Assembly (NCBI GenBank): GCA_029942205.1 | Contig: JAOZTL010000165.1 | Location: 1-6,962 of the forward strand | Direction: 5' to 3' | Source: Bacteroidales bacterium | GTDB lineage: Bacteria; Bacteroidota; Bacteroidia; Bacteroidales; JAOZTL01 | Length of the DNA: 6,962 nucleotides | Part shown: positions 1-5,486 of the stretch, in pieces | How positions within the stretch are numbered: the stretch's first letter is position 1 | How the letters are laid out: each line of letters begins with the position of its first letter | Made by a program: the position numbers and the translations under genes | The notes under the pieces: generated by a model | What the model was told of the DNA's origin: nothing | Seen by the model: the letters and a program-made list of their open reading frames with translations, nothing else | Databases searched by the model: none

Positions 1-844
1 AAGATAATCCTGCTGCAAACATTCCAAATCCAAAAATATAAACAGCCCATGGTCCTAAGCGAGTAGTAAGTGCTTCGGCAAGTGCTTCGTAAGAAAATTC
101 GCCTGTCATCACCGTCCCGACTGTCATAATAGCCATAGAAATGATGCCGCCCAGAATAATTGCGATGGATAATCCAAACCGCATTTCCTTTATTTTTTGT
201 CGTCGATCAAGGACTCCTGAGCCTAAAAATAAATCGTATGGAACGACTGTTGTGCCAATTATGCCTAAAATAAGCAATCCTGCTCCTTGTGTATCCGGAA
301 ATTTAGGAATCAAGCTTCCTTTTACTATTGCTCCAAAATCAGGCTTTAAACCTATTGCTGTTGAAAAAAATGCAATTCCCATTACAAAAACAATTGCTCC
401 CATAAACTTAGCTATTGATCGTAATGATTTTAAACTAAGTGCTAAAATTGCCAAAATAACAATACTTATTACAAGTATTTTTTTAGGAATATCAAATATA
501 AGTATTAATCCCTCTACAGATCCTAAGATATTTCCTGTCTCGTAAGCTGCTGATCCTAAAATGATAGCACCAACAATTAATAACAAAACAATGGTTTTCG
601 ATTTTTTTCCTTCAAATTGTCGTGCAATGGCTTGCCCAAGGTTCATTCCCGAGCTAATCGTGATGCGTGCACTTGCTTCCTGTAGTAATAGGCATGCAAA
701 CGTAGAAAAAACTAAAGCCCAAAGTAAATCAAACTGATAGGCAGCCCCTGCTTTTGTTGCTGTTGTAACCGTGCCTGGTCCTATAAATGCAGCCGAAACT
801 ACTGACCAAAACAAAACATTTAATATTTTCGACTTAATATTCAT
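1..844 (-). CDS. Nramp-superfamily transporter with non-canonical metal site (3' part beyond window)
   Basis: This is an integral inner-membrane transporter of the Nramp/SLC11 superfamily. About 281 residues are visible, reading from the ATG at 844-842 to the left edge without a stop, so the C-terminal part is missing. Family members have about 11 TM segments and 400 or more residues. The N-terminus aligns by eye with Nramp TM1-TM2: GPGT at residues 22-25, then KAGA, LLWAL and LQEASAR. TM6 is recognisable as TTVVPYDLFLGSG (198-210), and AAGLS near the edge matches the Nramp AGQSS region. The canonical TM1 DPGN reads GPGT and the canonical TM6 A-T-V-M-P-H-N reads T-T-V-V-P-Y-D, so the Asp, Asn, Ala and Met that coordinate Mn/Fe are all replaced. 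Superfamily membership is well supported. The substrate is unknown and should not be assumed to be Mn2+ or Fe2+. The gene starts 87 bp after the cyclotransferase-like gene on the same strand and may be co-transcribed with it. Confidence 0.88.
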   Translation of the reverse strand, partial: MNIKSKILNVLFWSVVSAAFIGPGTVTTATKAGAAYQFDLLWALVFSTFACLLLQEASARITISSGMNLGQAIARQFEGKKSKTIVLLLIVGAIILGSAAYETGNILGSVEGLILIFDIPKKILVISIVILAILALSLKSLRSIAKFMGAIVFVMGIAFFSTAIGLKPDFGAIVKGSLIPKFPDTQGAGLLILGIIGTTVVPYDLFLGSGVLDRRQKIKEMRFGLSIAIILGGIISMAIMTVGTVMTGEFSYEALAEALTTRLGPWAVYIFGFGMFAAGLS

Positions 845-931
845 TTTTTATATGACTAATCTTACATATTTTTGACCTGAAAATCAAAAACAGCATAAAT
901 AAACACAATTTTAAGTAAAAATAAACATCTA

Positions 932-1456
932 CTAATTAATTTCCATTCGCTCTTTCATTCTGAAAATTAGTTCGTGTGATTCTAACTCCCTCATTTTTTC
1001 GTTTTCTAATATTGTTTTTATTTCATGCATTGGTTTTGAACGTTTTAGCCAATCTCCACTTTCTATTTTTAAAGGCTCATTTTGGCGTTTATAGAAAAAA
1101 GCGGTTTTTATTTCTGCTAGATCGTTGTCTAAATCAATAATTTGCCCTTCGTGATAAGGCTTTACTTTTACTAAACTCAAATTGTAGCGTTTGGGAAATT
1201 CTCCCGATCGACTTTCGAGATGGTTAATTCGTTGTAAGCCAGCATAATTAATAATATGCAATTCGCCTATTGTATAAGCATCTTGCTCACTAAAATCGAT
1301 ATAGGTACTTCCACTTTCTGCCACCATTAACTGACCTCGTGTATAATGCAGACCTAAACTAATCGATCCACTCATGTAATATGCCAAGCGGTCGCCTTGA
1401 CGAAGTGTTCCAAAAACAAAAATTAAAATATTTGGATATTTCAGATTATTAATCAT
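932..1456 (-). CDS. Gamma-glutamylcyclotransferase-like (YtfP/AIG2 family) protein
   Basis: This 174-residue, probably cytoplasmic protein has the GGCT-like (AIG2/BtrG) fold. Visible signatures are VFGTLRQG (14-21), which is the family's YGSLR/YGTLR substrate-binding loop, then YTIGELHII (61-69) matching 'G.V.GE.Y', then RSGEFPKRY (83-91) and IESGDW (131-136). E. coli YtfP has a very similar order (VYGSLR, RGGEYAR, ESGDWL), so E86 is the likely catalytic Glu. Family enzymes cyclise gamma-glutamyl amines or peptides to 5-oxoproline, but the physiological substrate of YtfP-type members is poorly defined. YtfP ends soon after ESGDWL, whereas this protein carries a charged, probably helical tail of about 35 residues (roughly 140-174). 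The ATG at 1456 has no Shine-Dalgarno sequence, but the family's first strand begins a few residues later, so this start fits. The gene precedes the Nramp-like gene, 87 bp away on the same strand. Confidence 0.8.
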   Translation of the reverse strand: MINNLKYPNILIFVFGTLRQGDRLAYYMSGSISLGLHYTRGQLMVAESGSTYIDFSEQDAYTIGELHIINYAGLQRINHLESRSGEFPKRYNLSLVKVKPYHEGQIIDLDNDLAEIKTAFFYKRQNEPLKIESGDWLKRSKPMHEIKTILENEKMRELESHELIFRMKERMEIN

Positions 1457-1766
1457 ATTTAAAGAATATTATAATTGTTTTTTAATAAATTTCAATAGTT
1501 TTTCTTATCTATCATACCAATAAAATCACATAATACACAAACAAAGCTTACATTTATGAAATTATTATATGCGCTTAATTTTGTATCATTACTTATATAG
1601 AAATACGAATTTAAACAATATATTTGTGTCTTAAAAACAATTCTTATATTTCATAATAAAATAAGATCTATGACCTATTTATTTCGACTTAACTTGTTCT
1701 ATAAATCAATAACTTAGCTAGATAAATCTGAAAAATCTTTATCTTAAATATTTAAAATGACTAGCG
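1457..1766. other. AT-rich divergent intergenic region, left part
   Basis: This is the left part of the 487-bp space between the minus-strand cyclotransferase-like gene and the plus-strand LOG gene, which are transcribed away from each other. It should therefore hold the cyclotransferase promoter. I find no convincing coding sequence, RNA gene or terminator. One perfect match to the Bacteroidetes -7 consensus, TATATTTG, lies at 1619-1626 on the plus strand, but there is no TTG at the expected 17-23 nt upstream. No TAnnTTTG match facing the cyclotransferase gene was found on the minus strand. Confidence 0.6.
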
Positions 1767-1915
1767 AGTAGGTGGACAAAATTAATTGTATATTTACAAT
1801 TCGGTATCTTGCTGAATTTTCGGAATTGACAGAATTGCTTACGTACTTAAAAAATGACTCTCATAATTAATATGTTATCAAGAAATAATTATGGACTTAA
1901 TTTTGTCCATCTACT
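1767..1915. repeat. MITE-like element with 19-bp terminal inverted repeats
   Basis: The left end AGTAGGTGGACAAAATTAA (1767-1785) and the right end (1897-1915, TTAATTTTGTCCATCTACT) are inverted copies of each other with one mismatch in 19. The 149 bp between the outer ends has no ORF. It contains a perfect 7-bp hairpin, AATTGTA-TATT-TACAATT (1784-1801), and a GAATTGCTTACG segment (1832-1843). No clear target-site duplication is visible, although CTA at 1761-1763 mirrors TAG at 1916-1918. The right half resembles the sequence after the LOG stop codon at 2529-2635. Both have a GCTTAY core, followed 76-78 nt later by an AATTTTGTYCATCTAC end. Size, inverted ends and lack of coding capacity suggest a non-autonomous mobile element. 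A large regulatory hairpin in the LOG leader is an alternative. Confidence 0.6.
1898..1905 (+). promoter_or_regulatory. Candidate -7 box in repeat end, facing the LOG gene
   Basis: TAATTTTG matches the Bacteroidetes -7 consensus TAnnTTTG and lies 38 bp before the LOG start codon, which would give a short leader. It sits inside the right terminal repeat of the 149-bp element. No TTG is present at the expected -33 distance, so this is a half-site match. In AT-rich DNA such a match has a real chance of being accidental. Confidence 0.3.
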
Positions 1916-1943
1916 TAGATTATTAAATAAAAAATAGGACTAC

Positions 1944-2531
1944 ATGGAAAAAAATATTTGTGTATTTTGTTCATCAAGCAATGCAATTGCAAAAACATAT
2001 TTTGAACAAGCAGCTCTTTTTGGCAAAAAAATAGCTACAGAGCAATATAGTTTACTTTACGGAGGAGCAAAAGTAGGTTTAATGGGTGAAATAGCTACCA
2101 ATGTACATATAAATAAAGGCAAAGTTATTGGAGTAATTCCTTCTATGATAAGCGATAGAGAATTGGCTTACCCTGATGCCGATGAACTTATTATTACCAA
2201 AACGATGAGCGAACGAAAAAATATTTTAATCGAAAAAGCAGATGCTTTCGTCTGTTTTCCTGGTGGCTTCGGAACTCTCGATGAAATAATGGAAGTACTC
2301 ACTCTCAGACAATTAGAAGTGATTGATGCACCTATTATTTTTTTTAATCAGGATGGTTTTTTTGATCATTTATTATTACAATTTCAACGGGCTTTTGACG
2401 ATGAATTTACAAAACAAGAATATAGTCAGACTTATTTTGTTACAAATAACTTAAACGATCTTTTTGATCACATAAACCATTTTGAATCAAAAAAATTGAA
2501 TAGCAAATGGTACAAAACAAATTTAGAATAA
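1944..2531 (+). CDS. LOG family protein (TIGR00730), nucleotide 5'-monophosphate phosphoribohydrolase
   Basis: This 195-residue cytoplasmic protein belongs to the LOG ('lysine decarboxylase-like', TIGR00730) family. Members hydrolyse nucleoside or cytokinin-riboside 5'-monophosphates to the free base plus ribose 5-phosphate. Despite old annotations they are not lysine decarboxylases. The Rossmann-like fold is evident: ICVFCSSS at 5-12, LYGGAKVGLMG at 38-48 and GVIPSMI at 63-69. MSERKN at 88-93 carries the conserved Arg-Lys, and the diagnostic PGGFGTLDE spans 106-114 with catalytic E114. The length is typical for the short LOG type. The start follows ATAGGACTAC, with at best a weak Shine-Dalgarno, and places the first beta strand right after the N-terminus as in relatives. 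In bacteria without cytokinin signalling the likely substrate is AMP or another NMP, which is an inference. The stop codon is the first codon of a repeated motif. Confidence 0.93.
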   Translation: MEKNICVFCSSSNAIAKTYFEQAALFGKKIATEQYSLLYGGAKVGLMGEIATNVHINKGKVIGVIPSMISDRELAYPDADELIITKTMSERKNILIEKADAFVCFPGGFGTLDEIMEVLTLRQLEVIDAPIIFFNQDGFFDHLLLQFQRAFDDEFTKQEYSQTYFVTNNLNDLFDHINHFESKKLNSKWYKTNLE

Positions 2532-2635
2532 GGTCTTCTTCCTAATTTAATGTTGCTTATGCTATTCTGTAAATTCGTAATATTCAATAAAATACAGAAT
2601 TATTAACATAAGGCTAATTTTGTTCATCTACATAC
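2529..2635 (+). repeat. Dispersed intergenic repeat, copy A (starts at LOG stop codon)
   Basis: The first 34 nt (2529-2562) begin with the TAA stop of the LOG gene and continue AGGTCTTCTTCCTAATTTAA and then TGTTGCTTATGC. This is 27/34 identical by my count to the sequence at the next gene's stop codon (3646-3679), and clearly related to the one at 5374-5406. The remainder ends GCTAATTTTGTTCATCTACATAC. The copy at 5374-5470 ends GCTAATT...CTACATAC, and the 149-bp element at 1767-1915 has the related inward end TTAATTTTGTCCATCTACT. No left inverted repeat is visible here; that position would be inside the LOG coding sequence. Confidence 0.6.
2615..2622 (+). promoter_or_regulatory. Candidate -7 box in repeat end, upstream of the metallophosphoesterase gene
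   Basis: TAATTTTG matches TAnnTTTG, at the same place in the repeat end as the match at 1898-1905 and in the same orientation toward the next gene. The leader would be about 95 nt. No -33 TTG is present at normal spacing, so function is uncertain. The gene could equally be reached by read-through from the LOG gene, since no terminator is visible between them. Confidence 0.25.
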
Positions 2636-2724
2636 TAAAAAAACATTTTAATTAATTAATACTAAAATGCTGCACTAATTTAGTCTAATTAAAACAAGTA
2701 AAATAACAATAAAAACTCTTTATT

Positions 2725-3648
2725 ATGTACGATATTATTGGAGATATACATGGATATTCAAAAACATTAATCGCCTTACTCGAAAAATTGGGCTACGAAA
2801 ATAAACGTGGATATTATGCACATCCTAATCGTAAAGTAATATTCGTTGGTGATTTTGTCGATAGAGGTCCTGATATTAGAGGAGTTTTGTCGATTGTCAA
2901 AAGTATGATTGATGCAAAAACAGCCTTATCGGTATTAGGAAACCATGAGTATAATGCAATTTGTATGAATACGTTAGATGCTAACGGAAATTATTTGCGT
3001 TCACACAGCGACAAAAATTTACGACAGCATAAGGAAACGATAGATGCTTTTCGAGATTATCCTGACGAATGGAAAATGTATGTGGAATGGTTTCGTGAAT
3101 TACCGATTTTTATCGAATTGCCCGAAATCAGAATTATACATGCCACTTGGGATTTTGAACTTATTAAATTTATCAAAAATAGAATCCCTTCGTTGTGTAT
3201 TAACGAACAATTTATCCAGCAAACTAACATTAAAGGAACAAAAGAACATGAAGCTGTCGAAATATTACTGAAAGGAAGAGAAATATTGCTTCCTGACAAG
3301 AAAAAATATACGGATAAAGATGGAACTAAACGGCGAAAAATACGCATAAAATGGTGGCAGGATAATCATAATAAATCCTACCGAGATGTTGCTGTAAATT
3401 ATGAAGATAGAGTTTCAGATTTGATTGTTATGGATCATTTGTTGCTCGATCATGTGCCTTATTCGGAAACAGAAAAGCCCATTTTTATTGGCCATTATTG
3501 GAAAAATGGCACACCACACACGCTGAGTAAAAATGTTGCTTGCGTGGATTACAGCGTGGCAAAGGAAAGCGATTTGGTAGCTTATCGCTGGAATGGCGAA
3601 CAAACACTGTCTGATCATAATTTTTTATCTGTCAAAAATCAAGATTAA
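2725..3648 (+). CDS. Calcineurin-like metallophosphoesterase (PPP/ApaH-PrpE type)
   Basis: This is a 307-residue cytoplasmic phosphoesterase with a two-metal active site. The PPP-superfamily motifs occur in order: GDIHG (6-10), GDFVDRGP (42-49), GNHEYN (72-77), IIHATWD (137-143, with metal-ligand H139) and GHY (256-258, with H257). The end, CVDYSVAKESDLVAYRW (273-289), is the substrate-closing region usual in the bacterial ApaH/PrpE-like group (COG0639). Relatives include Ap4A hydrolases and bacterial Ser/Thr protein phosphatases; sequence alone does not decide between them. A Lys/Arg-rich stretch near 188-208 forms part of a longer insert (roughly 150-240) than in minimal PrpE proteins. The start puts GDIHG at residue 6, as in the family. 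There is no signal peptide. The nucleoside kinase gene begins 60 bp downstream on the same strand, so co-transcription is likely. Confidence 0.88.
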   Translation: MYDIIGDIHGYSKTLIALLEKLGYENKRGYYAHPNRKVIFVGDFVDRGPDIRGVLSIVKSMIDAKTALSVLGNHEYNAICMNTLDANGNYLRSHSDKNLRQHKETIDAFRDYPDEWKMYVEWFRELPIFIELPEIRIIHATWDFELIKFIKNRIPSLCINEQFIQQTNIKGTKEHEAVEILLKGREILLPDKKKYTDKDGTKRRKIRIKWWQDNHNKSYRDVAVNYEDRVSDLIVMDHLLLDHVPYSETEKPIFIGHYWKNGTPHTLSKNVACVDYSVAKESDLVAYRWNGEQTLSDHNFLSVKNQD

Positions 3649-3679
3649 GGGCTTCGAGCTAATTGATTATTGCTTATGC
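3646..3679 (+). repeat. Dispersed intergenic repeat, copy B (starts at metallophosphoesterase stop codon)
   Basis: This 34-nt copy of the stop-codon-linked motif reads TAAGGGCTTCGAGC, then TAATTGATTATTGCTTATGC. Like copies A and C it starts with the TAA stop of the preceding gene. It contains GCT-TCG-AGC and TGC-TTAT-GCA, both of which could form only tiny 3-bp stems. The right part present in copies A and C is absent, because the kinase gene starts 29 bp later. It is therefore a truncated copy or just the conserved core. Confidence 0.6.
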
Positions 3680-3708
3680 ATTTATAATATACTAAAATAC
3701 TTAAATTT

Positions 3709-5376
3709 ATGGCTAAATTAATAGAGATTAAATGTCTGAATACCCAAATAACTAGAAATTACCGATTAGGAACTGATTTGCAATTCATTGCCAATGATCT
3801 ACTTGGTTATTCTCCCGAAATCCCAGTGTTGGGAGCTATGGTGAATCATGAATTAAAAGAACTCTCTTACGAAATTTATAAGCCTAAAACCATCAAATTT
3901 ATCGATATTCGCTCCAGAGACGGTATGCGGATGTATATTCGATCGCTCACTTTTGTGCTTCTAAAATCGGTAAGAGATTTATATCCAGAAGCATCATTAC
4001 ATTTTGAACACTCCATATCTAAAGGCTTTTTTTGTCAAATAGAAAATATAAATCTTGATTTACAGATAATTAGCTCTTCTATCAGAAGTCGAATGCAAGA
4101 AATTATTAACGATGATATTCCGTTCGTCCGAACCGAAATGCTTACCGAAGATGCTATCGCTTTGTTTGAAAGTAAAGGCTTTACAGAAAAAGCACGCCTA
4201 TTTCGTTCACGTACAAAACTCTATACTTCTGTCTATCATTTAGACAATCAAATAGACTACTTTTATGGTCATTTAGTCCCATCATCGGGCTATTTACAGG
4301 TTTTTGATTTAGCGGCTTACAAAAATGGAATGCTCCTGCGTATTCCTAAACGAAATCAGCCAGATGTTCTCGAAAAAATAATATCACAAGAAAAAATGTT
4401 TGACGTGTTTCAAGAACATAAAAAATGGGTTAATATACTAGAAGTAGAATCTATTGGTAGTATCAATCAATCAGTAAGCGATGGAAAAGCAAACGAATTA
4501 ATCAAAATTTCGGAAGCTTTGCAAGAAAAAAAACTTGGACACATTGGCGATAAAATAAAAGAACGAAGCGATAAAGTCAAACTGGTCCTTATTTCAGGTC
4601 CATCATCGTCGGGAAAAACAACTTTCTCGAAACGCCTTGGGATACAATTGCGTGTGGTGGGATTGAAACCTATCCAAATTTCACTGGATAATTATTTTGT
4701 TGATCGTGAAAAAACACCTCGCGACGAAAATGGAGAATACGATTTTGAATCGATGGATGCCTTGGATGTCAAGCTTTTCAATCAAAATTTGAATGATCTG
4801 ATGCTCGGTAAAGAAGTTGAAATTCCTAATTTTTCGTTTGAAACAGGAAAACGGTTCTACAATGGAAAAACATTACATCTCAAAAATGAAAATATTCTAA
4901 TTGTAGAAGGAATTCATGGTCTTAATCCTAAATTAACGTCTGAAATTGATCCAGAAATAATGTACAAAATTTATGTATCGGCTCTCACACAAGTAGGTAT
5001 CGATCAGCATAATCGCATATCCACAACCGACAATCGGCTAATTAGGCGAATTGTTCGTGATTTTCAATATCGTGGATATTCGGCACTCGATACGCTAAAA
5101 CGCTGGTCAAGCGTGCGCCGAGGTGAAGACAAAAATATATTTCCGTACCAAGAGGAAGCGAATATTATGTTTAATTCTGCTCTTATTTTTGAACTCGGTG
5201 TACTCAAAGACTTCGCTGAACCTTTACTTCGCCGAATTAAACAAAATCAACCAGAATATGCAGAAGCTATACGATTACTGAAATTTTTATCGTATTTCTG
5301 TTCTATTAAACCAGATAAAATACCACCAACTTCTATTTTGAGAGAATTCCTAAGTGGTAGTAGTTTTAAATATTAA
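3709..5376 (+). CDS. Nucleoside kinase (uridine kinase type) with TGS/ThrRS-like N-terminus
   Basis: This 555-residue cytoplasmic kinase has three parts. Residues 1-65 look like a TGS/ubiquitin-like domain. Residues 70-205 resemble the editing domain of threonyl-tRNA synthetase, with DLYPEA (90-95), EHSISKGFFC (100-109) and YGHLVP (186-191). Residues 290-540 form a uridine-kinase/phosphoribulokinase P-loop domain. Its motifs are GPSSSGKTTF (297-306, Walker A), SLDNYFVDREKTPRD (325-339, with likely catalytic D327), YDFES (344-348), VEGIHGLNP (399-407) and RRIVRDFQYRG (446-456). The expected reaction is phosphorylation of uridine, cytidine or another nucleoside to the NMP in pyrimidine salvage. 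The large N-terminus distinguishes it from roughly 210-residue Udk. The ThrRS zinc site (HxxxH and the Cys of DLCRGPH) is not conserved, so editing activity is unlikely. The ATG at 3709 opens directly into the TGS strand. Specificity cannot be read from the sequence. Confidence 0.9.
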   Translation: MAKLIEIKCLNTQITRNYRLGTDLQFIANDLLGYSPEIPVLGAMVNHELKELSYEIYKPKTIKFIDIRSRDGMRMYIRSLTFVLLKSVRDLYPEASLHFEHSISKGFFCQIENINLDLQIISSSIRSRMQEIINDDIPFVRTEMLTEDAIALFESKGFTEKARLFRSRTKLYTSVYHLDNQIDYFYGHLVPSSGYLQVFDLAAYKNGMLLRIPKRNQPDVLEKIISQEKMFDVFQEHKKWVNILEVESIGSINQSVSDGKANELIKISEALQEKKLGHIGDKIKERSDKVKLVLISGPSSSGKTTFSKRLGIQLRVVGLKPIQISLDNYFVDREKTPRDENGEYDFESMDALDVKLFNQNLNDLMLGKEVEIPNFSFETGKRFYNGKTLHLKNENILIVEGIHGLNPKLTSEIDPEIMYKIYVSALTQVGIDQHNRISTTDNRLIRRIVRDFQYRGYSALDTLKRWSSVRRGEDKNIFPYQEEANIMFNSALIFELGVLKDFAEPLLRRIKQNQPEYAEAIRLLKFLSYFCSIKPDKIPPTSILREFLSGSSFKY

Positions 5377-5470
5377 GATCTTCGACCTTTTTGATGTTGC
5401 TTACGCAATTATACAAAACTATTACACTCAATAATTCATAAAAAAGTAAAATACAGCTAATTCTACATAC
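5374..5470 (+). repeat. Dispersed intergenic repeat, copy C (starts at kinase stop codon)
   Basis: The motif at 5374-5406 reads TAAGATCTTCGACC, then TTTTTGATGTTGCTTACGC, again beginning with the stop codon of the preceding gene. Downstream, TTACACTCAATAA and the end GCTAATT-CTACATAC match copy A, with a short deletion removing the TTGTTCAT part and therefore the -7-like box. TTGC-TTAC-GCAA (5398-5409) forms a perfect 4-bp stem. No T-run follows either small hairpin, so I do not call it an intrinsic terminator. Confidence 0.6.
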
Positions 5471-5486
5471 CTAATTATAATAATAA

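Noticed and set aside
141..545. A 134-codon plus-strand open frame
   Set aside because: It is antisense to the Nramp-like gene, whose frame shows clear family motifs. The plus-strand translation has no recognisable domain.
925..932. CATCTACT at the end of the cyclotransferase-like gene as another copy of the repeat end
   Set aside because: Only 7-8 bases agree, and the adjoining AATTTTGTC part and the GCTTAYGC core are absent, so chance is sufficient.
1457..1943. CRISPR array, attachment site or phage/defence genes
   Set aside because: No regularly spaced direct repeats, integrase, transposase or defence-type coding sequence is present in this region or elsewhere in the window.
2532..2562. 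Stop-linked repeats as intrinsic terminators
   Set aside because: The small stems (CTTCG loop, TGC-TTAY-GC) are only 3-5 bp, are broken in some copies, and no T-run follows, so termination is not supported by structure.
3044..3618. Three short open frames (3044-3271 plus, 3057-3347 minus, 3415-3618 minus) inside the metallophosphoesterase gene
   Set aside because: All overlap a frame carrying the complete PPP motif set. None has family features of its own.
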